Assembly: GCA_026645575.1 (NCBI GenBank)
Contig: JAPKMW010000060.1
Location: 1 to 64,000 of the forward strand
DNA length: 64,000 bases
Origin: Caldilineaceae bacterium
GTDB lineage: Bacteria; Chloroflexota; Anaerolineae; Caldilineales; Caldilineaceae
Reading direction: 5' to 3'
A model generated the notes under the pieces. That model was not told the origin of the DNA. It made no database searches and worked only from the letters and a program-made list of their open reading frames with translations. This document shows positions 1 to 7,184 of the stretch, one piece after another (position 1 is the stretch's first letter; each line of letters starts with the position of its first letter). A program made the position numbers and the translations under genes.

Positions 1-354
1 ATCTTGGCGACAAACCAGAGATTATCCAAGCTTGTTTTCAACAATGCGGTTATTACTAACCTTTGCGTTTATCAGTATTATCACTTTTTGACTGAAGGTG
101 ACACTCACCCGCGCCGTATGATGATTGAAGATTGGGAAATAGGTGCATTGTATTGGAATTGTCTTGCACAAACCGAAGGAGATGAAATTGCTGCCAACGA
201 GCTAGTTCGCCAGAAATTTGTAGACCAATTTTTTGCAAAAGATTTGTATTTCTTTGTTGGTACAACAAAAGCAAATCATATCAAAGCTCCAAATCCTTTT
301 GTGATCATTGGTGTATTTTATCCACCTATCACTCCACAGCTCAGTCTATTCTAG
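1..354 (+). CDS. Hypothetical protein, C-terminal part (cut by window edge)
   Basis: The reading frame is open to the left edge and stops at TAG 352-354, so only about 117 C-terminal residues are visible and the true start lies outside the window. The end contains FFVGTTKANHIKAPNPFVII followed by GVFYPP and a short 'QLSLF' terminus. I have an impression of this from hypothetical proteins of cyanobacteria and Chloroflexota, but I know no function for it. It has no signal peptide or membrane segment in the visible part. It is AT-richer than the genes further in. Real coding sequence is likely; function unknown. Confidence 0.5.
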   Translation: MLATNQRLSKLVFNNAVITNLCVYQYYHFLTEGDTHPRRMMIEDWEIGALYWNCLAQTEGDEIAANELVRQKFVDQFFAKDLYFFVGTTKANHIKAPNPFVIIGVFYPPITPQLSLF

Positions 355-355
355 T

Positions 356-628
356 ATTCAACGGGAAACGATCCTCCACCACCTGACCTCATTTGTCCAG
401 GCCGGACAAAGCCTACCCGTTGCGCGATTACAGGCCGAATCAACACTGACCAACGAACTACAGCGCCAAATCTTCGCTCACTTTGCGGCATTAGGGGTAG
501 AGCGGCTGCGCCCCATCTTTGAGGCAATGGCCGAGCAGGTCAGCTATGATGAACTCCATTTGTTGCGGGCGATCTATAAACTCATGCAGGTCGATGGGGC
601 GTTGCTAAATGCAAGACTTAGGGTATAA
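356..628 (+). pseudogene. Coding fragment, helical, unrecognised
   Basis: From about 359 the +2 frame reads as good protein (QRETILHHLTSFVQAGQ, then ELQRQIFAHFAALGVERLRP and LLRAIYKLMQVDGALL) and ends at TAA 626-628. No convincing start codon lies near the point where protein-like text begins, and the preceding gene ends in a different frame at 354. I read it as an internal or C-terminal scrap of a larger helical protein left by deletion or insertion. Family not recognised. A short genuine gene using an upstream ATG at 308 cannot be excluded. Confidence 0.35.
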
Positions 629-683
629 TCTGCTATGATTATTCCCCGTGCTGGCTCAATGGGAACTCAGGAAGTTAACAGCC

Positions 684-742
684 ATCTTCCGGGAAGGTTC
701 GACCGGACAATGCTGTCGACTGGACCGACCTTCCCGGAAGAT
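684..742. repeat. 15-bp perfect inverted repeat
   Basis: ATCTTCCGGGAAGGT at 684-698 is the exact reverse complement of 728-742, separated by 29 bases. It lies between a coding fragment and the DUF4926-GNAT gene. It lacks a T-run on either side, so it is either a recombination footprint or a structured leader rather than a simple terminator. Confidence 0.75.
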
Positions 743-810
743 TGGGTTGTCAACCGCCTGGCTTCCCGTTGACCCCAATGCTAAACACCCCCTTGTGGAT
801 AGTTGTAAAA

Positions 811-1941
811 ATGATTCAATTGTTAGATGTGGTTGCCTTAACCGAAGATTTACCAGAATACAACCTCTACCGTGGACAGGTAGGCACTGTTGTCGAAATC
901 CTTGCCGATGGCGCCGCCTATGAGGTCGAATTTAGTGACCGGACTGGCCGGACCTATGAGTCGGTGGGGTTGCGTCCCGATCAGGTGATGACGCTCCATT
1001 TGGAGACTACCCAGAAACGACGAGGAAGTATGAAGATCACAGATTATTCATTCACCAATACCGATACAGAATATAATCTGCTCAAGGAATTGTTGCTAGC
1101 CGTTGAACCCTATCCTGCTATTGATAATAATTGGGACCCCGGTCGAATGGACTGGTGGCGGTACAATCTCCATGCCGAAAAGGGGATAGATTTCTTTCAG
1201 GCCAACGCCCACTATTGGAAAACGGCGACGAATCAGGTTGTGGGTTTATTCGTCTCTGAATACGGCAACGATGATTTCTTCATTGTGGTGCATCCACATT
1301 TCTGGACGCTCTTCCCTACTATGTTGAACTGGGGACTCCAATTCTGGGCTAGCGAAAAGAGCAAGATCAGCACCGATGTCTACACCTATGGTCAACAAAA
1401 GATCGAGCAATTGCTAGCTGCCGGCTTTTATGACGAGGGTCATGTGGAAAATGTCAGATTTTACCCCTTGGGGCACTATGACTTCTCCTATGATCTAAAG
1501 CCCGGCTTCAAAGTAATGAGTTTTACCGAGTATGGGAATTATGAGAGCCGGGTCAATCTAGTGCGCAATGCCTTTGACAATCCCAATTTTTCCGAGGCTC
1601 GGTTACACTCGATCCAACGTTCCCCAAGCTATCAGCCGGACCTAGATTTGGTGATTGTGAACGCCCAAGGCGAGAGCGTCGCCTATTGCATGGGATGGGT
1701 ACAAGAAAGTGATCCCAAATTTGGTTACATTGAGCCAATGGGAACGCATTCAGCGTACCGAAGAAATGGTTTTGGGCAAGCGTTAGCCAAAGAGTGTTTC
1801 AAACGACTCGCCAATCTCGGCGTGGAAACGGCGTGGGTTGCCTCTCACGCAGAACCCAATGTCTCCAATTTTCTGTATGACTCATTGAAGCCAGCAAAGG
1901 TAAAACGGTCACATCGATACTCCCTGAACCTTGCACAATGA
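811..1941 (+). CDS. DUF4926 domain fused to GNAT N-acetyltransferase
   Basis: Residues 1 to about 65 resemble the small DUF4926 family (MIQLLDVVALTEDLPEYNLY, GQVGTVVEI, then YEVEFSD). From residue 74 (ATG at 1030) a GNAT-type acetyltransferase follows, with the acetyl-CoA loop seen as YRRNGFGQALAKE near the C-terminus. The two parts share one frame with no stop between them. DUF4926 proteins normally stand alone, next to toxin-like genes. The internal ATG at 1030 has its own GAGGAAGT Shine-Dalgarno, so the GNAT may also be made separately (1030-1941). The acceptor substrate is unknown. Fusion by loss of the DUF4926 stop codon is the simplest reading. Confidence 0.6.
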   Translation: MIQLLDVVALTEDLPEYNLYRGQVGTVVEILADGAAYEVEFSDRTGRTYESVGLRPDQVMTLHLETTQKRRGSMKITDYSFTNTDTEYNLLKELLLAVEPYPAIDNNWDPGRMDWWRYNLHAEKGIDFFQANAHYWKTATNQVVGLFVSEYGNDDFFIVVHPHFWTLFPTMLNWGLQFWASEKSKISTDVYTYGQQKIEQLLAAGFYDEGHVENVRFYPLGHYDFSYDLKPGFKVMSFTEYGNYESRVNLVRNAFDNPNFSEARLHSIQRSPSYQPDLDLVIVNAQGESVAYCMGWVQESDPKFGYIEPMGTHSAYRRNGFGQALAKECFKRLANLGVETAWVASHAEPNVSNFLYDSLKPAKVKRSHRYSLNLAQ

Positions 1942-2129
1942 TTGACGGCGACGATAGTCATAAAGTACTGGCTCGATTCAGTATGACAGAATAACAGGAC
2001 ATCTTGAAACTTGCAGATTAGCACACGTGCATACCACGATATTTTTAGCCTCCACGCTGTACAATTTCTTGTCAAGGAGTTTCATGTTGCGTTGGTTGTT
2101 GTGAATGTCGAGCAGAAGGAGGTCGTCAC

Positions 2130-2285
2130 ATAGATCGAGTAGCTACCTATCGCCTGGTTCTCAAGGACTTGCTCAAGCGCCAAGCTGAAATCATGAATCA
2201 GGGTGTGCAACCAACTATTACCACGGAATTAACCTTCGATGACGAACGGAATCACGATTTGTTATTGCGTCATAGCTGGACACCA
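2130..2285 (+). pseudogene. XisI-like (element excision controlling factor) remnant
   Basis: In frame from about 2130 the translation reads IDRVATYRLVLKDLL..., then TTELTFDDERNHDLLLRHSW. This matches the pattern I remember for XisI-family proteins ('...YR.i...ll', '...fD.erdHyqll..GW'). The expected ATG is ATA, and after 2285 the protein no longer resembles the family and soon stops, so about half the usual length is missing. XisI and its partner XisH are common in cyanobacteria and Chloroflexota; no XisH is visible here. Assignment rests on a short stretch. Confidence 0.4.
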
Positions 2286-2339
2286 ATCAAGTCGAGGTCA
2301 TTACCTTGTCGTCCGGCGAACCAAGCTTCACGGTTACGA

Positions 2340-2939
2340 CTAGGCTGCTTTTGCCATACTTCCCAATAAGGCTTGTACCGTCCGTACGGCAATTCCAACG
2401 AGATCAATGGCGGCGGCATCGAGCATCCAGAGTACCGTCAACCCCTCATAGACGCTGATGATCGCAAGCGCCATTTCGTGGGCATCCGTGGCCTGAAACT
2501 CGCCGCGCTCAATCCCGGTTTGGATCAGGGCTGTGATCGTGGTCTGATATTGGTGATAATACTCCTGCATCACCAGTCGCGTGGCGGTTTGGCGCGCCGC
2601 CAGCGCATGGAACTCAAAGCCGATACTCAGGAAAGCAGCCTCTTCCTGTAACGCCAGCATCCGTTGCTCCGTCCAAGTGATCAGTCGTGTAGCTACGGGG
2701 CCGTCGGCGGCCTGTAAGGCAGTGAGATCGGTGAGACCCTGTTCCAAGAAGCTTTGGAGGCTCGCCATCAGCACCTCCTCTTTGCTGGCAAAGTAGAGAT
2801 AGAGGGCGGCTTTGGAGAGGCCCGCCGCCTGCGCAATGTCCTCCATGCGGGTCTCAGCAAAACCGTTGCGCGCAAAGACTTGCATGGCGGCCTGGATAAT
2901 CTGTGGGATGCGTTCTGCCCGCCGATTGGGTCGCGGCAT
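2340..2939 (-). CDS. TetR/AcrR-family transcriptional repressor
   Basis: A 199-residue one-component regulator. The N-terminal helix-turn-helix is clear (MEDIAQAAGLSKAALYLYF, ASKEEVL), followed by an all-helical ligand-binding domain. The start at MPRPNRR is chosen because AAGGAG sits 7 bases upstream; an in-frame ATG 18 bases earlier lacks one. It lies 31 bases downstream of the membrane-protein gene 2971-3579 on the same strand and very likely represses that operon, including itself, through the palindrome at 3600-3619. The effector is unknown, probably a small hydrophobic compound handled by the membrane protein. Confidence 0.9.
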   Translation of the reverse strand: MPRPNRRAERIPQIIQAAMQVFARNGFAETRMEDIAQAAGLSKAALYLYFASKEEVLMASLQSFLEQGLTDLTALQAADGPVATRLITWTEQRMLALQEEAAFLSIGFEFHALAARQTATRLVMQEYYHQYQTTITALIQTGIERGEFQATDAHEMALAIISVYEGLTVLWMLDAAAIDLVGIAVRTVQALLGSMAKAA

Positions 2940-2970
2940 GGTTATGCTCCTTGTCAACTATTCGGGTCAA

Positions 2971-3579
2971 TCATTCGGGCGAAACCGGCTCCGCTGCCGG
3001 ACGGAAGGGCGCTTCTTTGAGCAAGTGACTGAGCAACAATTTAAGGAACAGGAACGGAATCACCCATTCCAGACCGGCGATTGGCGCAAAGACCCCATTG
3101 AGCAGCAGAACACCGGCATAGCTGATAAAGGCCACCGGGCGTTGCAGATAGAGTGGCGTGGACAGAATCAGCAGCGTGGCGACGACGAGAGAGCCATAGA
3201 AGAGGACGAACCACCACCACGTAAAGCCCGGAAAGAACCAGACCACCAGCGCCAGGTGGAGACCATGCGGCAGGACGAAAACAATGTGTTGCCGCCAGCC
3301 CTGCCCCTCCCGATGATACCAGCGTTTTGCCGTTGAGGTGGCATTGGTGATAATTCCCCCACTCAGGTCAAGAGTTAACAGGGTCAAGATCACCATCTGT
3401 GTGATCGTTGGTTCGTCAGGAAAGCACAAGATGAAGACGAGGAGCGCCAGCGCGCTCAACGCAAGACCGCCCAGCAGTTGCAGCCACTCTTCCGCCGCTG
3501 TCATACCGGGACCGACAAAGCCATCCCAATGCCCGCGCCAGCCTTTGCGCGGGGGTGGGGGTGTCCAACTGATGTTCAT
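2971..3579 (-). CDS. Integral membrane protein, TetR-operon partner
   Basis: 202 residues with about five to six hydrophobic segments (for example ALSALALLVFILCF, HLALVVWFFPGFTWWWFVLF, LLLNGVFAPIAGLEWVIPFL) and a soluble Pro-rich N-terminus. The start has GAGGAG 9 bases upstream. I do not recognise a family with certainty; it looks like a small inner-membrane protein of unknown function. It is the first gene of a two-gene operon with the TetR regulator, and its promoter region carries the TetR-type operator, so it is presumably induced by the regulator's ligand. Confidence 0.7.
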   Translation of the reverse strand: MNISWTPPPPRKGWRGHWDGFVGPGMTAAEEWLQLLGGLALSALALLVFILCFPDEPTITQMVILTLLTLDLSGGIITNATSTAKRWYHREGQGWRQHIVFVLPHGLHLALVVWFFPGFTWWWFVLFYGSLVVATLLILSTPLYLQRPVAFISYAGVLLLNGVFAPIAGLEWVIPFLFLKLLLSHLLKEAPFRPAAEPVSPE

Positions 3580-3599
3580 GTTGATGTACTCCTCTATAA

Positions 3600-3619
3600 A
3601 TAACTGACTGGTCAGTTAT
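3600..3619. promoter_or_regulatory. TetR-type operator palindrome
   Basis: ATAACTGAC-TG-GTCAGTTAT: two perfect 9-bp half-sites around a 2-bp centre. It lies 21-40 bases upstream of the membrane-protein start codon, where the -10 region or transcription start is expected. Length and form fit a TetR/AcrR dimer site. Confidence 0.75.
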
Positions 3620-3771
3620 TATTGTAACAAAGAGCGCCAGCTTGAGCAAGTCCATACGCAGCCCTTTAAAAGGGATTGCTTGTTCCCCAACTTCCTAGTA
3701 CAATACAGCCTATTGACAACCCATTCACATCGTTTCTCGCACCAGTCCTGGTCACTAAAATTCCATTTAAT

Positions 3772-4941
3772 ATGAAAAACTGGCCTTTCGACGTAAACAA
3801 TATTGATCTCAACGCTCATTTCATTTGTTGGCATGCTGTGCGTGAAGAGTACTGCAAGGACCTTAGTCTTCATGGCAGGCAAAACCATGCCAATGGGGTC
3901 AACTTTTGCTTACATCCACTCGTTCCATGCCGATACGCCCAGGGAACCCGTGACTATGGCCGATACGCTTTGTGCGCGATTATCCTTCCGGTTCAAGCCT
4001 GGCAATGGAACCTACAACTGACGCTGGGGGTTCAGGAAGGAATTTTTCGAGCGAGTGTCCCACCGCAGTGGATTAAAGAAGTCATTCCTTTTGACCAATT
4101 GGAACAGCGATTAAGCACGCTCCCGCCAGTAAAAAGCATCACAGAAGGCATTTTCTGCGCCTATTCTCCTCATACACGGATTTCAGGATACGGGCATTGG
4201 CTTGACGAAGGCACCCTGGTAGCTCAGTGTCAAGCGGTGCTGTCGTCGGCACAGTCGCCTGTCATCAGCCGTCTTGCCGCGAGCATCTACTGCTGTTATA
4301 GTTCACCATCCCTACGGGATCAGATATACCCAGCAGTGCATTCAGCCATGAGCCAGCTACTTTTTTCTCAGGAGCGTCTGGACCCGGGAATGGCTTCTCT
4401 GGCCATTGATATCCTGGATCAAGGGGGTGTTCCGGACTGGGACAACTTGACCGCAGAAAGAGGAAGCGAACCGCTTCCGTTTGAACGCAGAGCGCTGCTG
4501 GCCTGGCGGCGATCGGCTACCCCCTGGAGTCAGATCATCGTAAAAAATCTCACCCGGAATTCACCAGAGCAATATTCGGCGGTCAACCGGCTGCTTCAGA
4601 TAGTCAACGGAACCGCGCATGATTTGCATGGTTTGGATCAAGAATGGCTGCCAGCGTTGGTGGATATCCTGACCTGTGGTCAGCTAAATAAGGAGCAGGC
4701 CAACCGCGTCTTTGATATCATCGATCAATGCAGCGCCGCTGCGGTTGCTGCAGCCCTGCCCAATATGATCCGAAGGTCAGATAGCATCCCCAGCCGGGTG
4801 AGGAATCGCGTCATTCCGCTGGCGCAGCAGTACCGCAATTTGATTCGCCAGGAGCTGATCGAAATTAGTCAATGTCCCATTCGGCGACCGGCCCATATCG
4901 CCAAATCAATATTAAATCTTGAAGCATCGGAAGGAGATTAA
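3772..4941 (+). CDS. Unknown protein, partner of DUF4037 gene
   Basis: 389 residues from ATG 3772; a longer version from TTG 3676 is possible. No family recognised. The N-terminal third is mixed and Cys/His-rich (HFICWHAVREEYCKDL, FCLHPLVPCRYAQG); the C-terminal half is helical and repeat-like (AVNRLLQIVNGTAHDL, FDIIDQCSAAAVAAALPNMI). There is no signal peptide or membrane segment. It stops one base before the start of the DUF4037 gene, whose ribosome-binding site lies inside it, so the two are almost certainly co-translated and functionally linked. Confidence 0.65.
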   Translation: MKNWPFDVNNIDLNAHFICWHAVREEYCKDLSLHGRQNHANGVNFCLHPLVPCRYAQGTRDYGRYALCAIILPVQAWQWNLQLTLGVQEGIFRASVPPQWIKEVIPFDQLEQRLSTLPPVKSITEGIFCAYSPHTRISGYGHWLDEGTLVAQCQAVLSSAQSPVISRLAASIYCCYSSPSLRDQIYPAVHSAMSQLLFSQERLDPGMASLAIDILDQGGVPDWDNLTAERGSEPLPFERRALLAWRRSATPWSQIIVKNLTRNSPEQYSAVNRLLQIVNGTAHDLHGLDQEWLPALVDILTCGQLNKEQANRVFDIIDQCSAAAVAAALPNMIRRSDSIPSRVRNRVIPLAQQYRNLIRQELIEISQCPIRRPAHIAKSILNLEASEGD

Positions 4942-4942
4942 A

Positions 4943-5854
4943 ATGCTGACGGGCCTGGAGATGGCAAGGACTTATTTTGAAGAATGGGGATACCCTTTTC
5001 TTCGCAAGAACTTTACTTCGCTTTCTGACCGTGTGGCCGCAGGTATCTGGCGCGGATCCCAAATCTTCGAAGCAGACGATACGTTATCGCGCGATCATGG
5101 CTGGGGCGCGACCTTCACTCTGGTACTGACCGATGTCGATTTCCGAACCACTGCCGAAGCCCTCAAACTGGCATTACAAAATGGCGCACCGCAAGAATGG
5201 AAGGGCGCCCCAATGCCGCCGGACGCCGACGTTTATGTCACATCCATTGACCGCTTCTTTTATAATCATGCTGGTTTCAGCACGCCTCCGCAGGAATCGA
5301 TGAAGTGGTTGGAAGGCTTTCATTATCGCTTCGGAACCAGAGAAACCGAACTCTATCTGGTAAGACACGGGCATTTATTTTATGATCCCTTGGGGGAATT
5401 TACAGCCCGGAGGGAGCTGTTCATCCAATACCCGCAAGATGTTCGACTACGCCGAATTAATCAGGAATTGCTCAACGTGTGGCATTTTGGTCAATATAAT
5501 TTTATCGATCGTCTATCAAAGAGGAATGATCCGGTCACCAATAGGATTGCACTAGGACATTTCACCGAAGCAGTGATGCGACTCTGCATGCTTTTGGATG
5601 ATGATTACAGCCCGTATTGGAAGTGGCTGGCATTTGAATTCCGCAAGCATAGCGTTGCACAATTCTTAGACCCCTTGTTGAAAACCTTGTCGATAAGTAC
5701 TGACATATCGCAACAAGTTGATTTGATAAATGAGATATGTGGATTCCTCCACAAGTTGCTCCAAACGCACAAGTTGGCAGCATCAGATATGGGCTTCCAC
5801 CCTCACCCGCTATTTTGTGATCTACATAAGGGTCCTTTGGCAGAGTATGCTTGA
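4943..5854 (+). CDS. DUF4037 domain protein (nucleotidyltransferase-like)
   Basis: 303 residues. The start is fixed by AAGGAG 8 bases before ATG 4943. The N-terminal region has the phrase SRDHGWGATFTLVLTD, which in DUF4037 proteins holds the acidic residues of a minimal nucleotidyltransferase-like fold; the middle (RELFIQYPQDVRLRRINQEL, NVWHFGQYN) is typical of the DUF4037 domain. Such proteins are predicted to transfer a nucleotide or to be derived from transferases of that type; the substrate is unknown. It is directly downstream of, and translationally linked to, the unknown gene at 3772. Confidence 0.7.
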   Translation: MLTGLEMARTYFEEWGYPFLRKNFTSLSDRVAAGIWRGSQIFEADDTLSRDHGWGATFTLVLTDVDFRTTAEALKLALQNGAPQEWKGAPMPPDADVYVTSIDRFFYNHAGFSTPPQESMKWLEGFHYRFGTRETELYLVRHGHLFYDPLGEFTARRELFIQYPQDVRLRRINQELLNVWHFGQYNFIDRLSKRNDPVTNRIALGHFTEAVMRLCMLLDDDYSPYWKWLAFEFRKHSVAQFLDPLLKTLSISTDISQQVDLINEICGFLHKLLQTHKLAASDMGFHPHPLFCDLHKGPLAEYA

Positions 5855-6127
5855 GAGATCGCATTACCACGTCGCAGCGTTGGCAGCGCTCAAGTTATTC
5901 ACCTATAATGAGGGTGCAAAGCAACGGAAAATAAGGAATAGCAACGTTTATGAGTTATCATCCGGCGTCAAGGGCGGACAGCGCTTGTCGACACGAACGC
6001 CGAACCGCACATTGACGCCACAGCGGGGCTTGCCGTTAGCGCTATCGATACGATCCGCTTTACCCACAGTGAGTCCACGCTTCGCTCGTTTTGCTGCCGC
6101 TTATCGCTGATTTCTTTAGGAGAACGC

Positions 6128-6515
6128 ATGGCAACCACCGACTACGAGTTCGTCCTCGCGATACTCCGCTCCGGTGATCGTGCAGAGATGGAAGAGTTGC
6201 GCGAGCTACTCGACGGATTCCCGGAAGGGGTCGATTCGTTCATCGGTCGCCGGTGGCTTCTCAACGCGCTCGATGTCGGCGCACGGAGTTCCATCGAGTG
6301 GATCCTGGCCCAGCACGTTGATCTCGCGTTCTGCGACGAAGAGGGTTACACCCCGCTCTTGTCCGCAATCGACAGCGTGCGCGCCGACCGCTATGAGTTG
6401 CTGGCGTTGCTCCCGTGCGCAGGAGCGCCCGTCAATCGGATATGCCACGCCTCTCCAAGAGGCCCGGCTATTGGGACGGCTCAAGGCAGTGGCCTATCTT
6501 GAAAGCGTCGCCTAA
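6128..6515 (+). pseudogene. Ankyrin-repeat protein, frameshifted and internally deleted
   Basis: Frame 2 from ATG 6128 (AGGAGAACGC upstream) reads an ankyrin-type protein: SSIEWILAQHVDLAFCDEEG, YTPLLSAIDS, ELLALLPCAGAPVN. At about 6438 the sense passes to another frame, which continues ATPLQEARLLGRLKAVAYLE and stops at 6515. The usual family order has a complete ankyrin unit between 'GAPVN' and 'TPL.EA..LG', so a deletion of roughly one repeat plus a frameshift explains the join. In its own frame the start reads through to 6502 with a nonsense tail. Confidence 0.6.
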
Positions 6516-6570
6516 CCTGAAATGGTTGAGCAGCTTTCATAGTTAGTTCGGCTTGGAAGCAGGAGAGAAG

Positions 6571-6987
6571 ATGCCTATGCCAACACTCTACCCATCGTGG
6601 ATTGAGATTCCCGCGACGGATCTGGAACGTGCGCTGATCTTTTATCGGGCTGTCTTTGCCCTCACCGATACCCCCATCTACGATGACGAACCACCGGCGC
6701 GCATTGCTGTGCTGCTGCCCTCGGATAAAAGCATGCGCACGCCCGGCGTTTCGCTTGTCCAATCGCCGCTTCATACCCCTAGCCAGGGTGGCCCGCAAAT
6801 TAACTTTCATGTTGACACCCATGCCAACCTGGCCCAGGCGCTGACGGCAGCCACTACACATGGCGGCACTCTGGTCGCGCCCATTGTTGATATGGGCGAC
6901 GGTGTGCATTACGTCGTTATACGTGATTGCGAAGGCAACACGCTTGCGCTTTCATCCTATGAACCATTAGCTTCAGACACTCCATAA
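6571..6987 (+). CDS. VOC-superfamily (glyoxalase/bleomycin-resistance-like) protein
   Basis: 138 residues from ATG 6571, chosen because GGAGAG lies just upstream. Two beta-alpha-beta-beta-beta modules are visible: WIEIPATDLERALIFYRAVF opens the first and INFHVDTH the second, ending VVIRDCEGNTLALSSYEPL. VOC proteins are metal-dependent lyases, dioxygenases, or antibiotic-binding proteins. This one belongs to the short 'predicted enzyme related to lactoylglutathione lyase' type, and no specific substrate can be given. Confidence 0.85.
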   Translation: MPMPTLYPSWIEIPATDLERALIFYRAVFALTDTPIYDDEPPARIAVLLPSDKSMRTPGVSLVQSPLHTPSQGGPQINFHVDTHANLAQALTAATTHGGTLVAPIVDMGDGVHYVVIRDCEGNTLALSSYEPLASDTP

Positions 6988-7184
6988 AACGTTATAGTTG
7001 TCGTCATCAGTAACGCATCGCCATATTTTCAACAAAACACAATTGCATTTTTTGCCTTTCTCCCATACAATCGGTGTGCCTTGCCACAGCCCCGCCTCGT
7101 AACAACTGTGGCAACTGTGTACAGTGTTATAATCGGTGTCCAACGCACCCATGCTTCTTGTCAAAAACACGCAAGGGAGAGATG

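Noticed and set aside
648..923. 91-codon frame on +
   Set aside because: It overlaps the 684-742 inverted repeat and the DUF4926 start in another frame and has a Cys/Arg-rich random composition.
5730..6110. 126-codon frame on + between DUF4037 and ankyrin genes
   Set aside because: It begins inside the DUF4037 gene and has no protein-like features. The 5855-6127 gap therefore appears empty.
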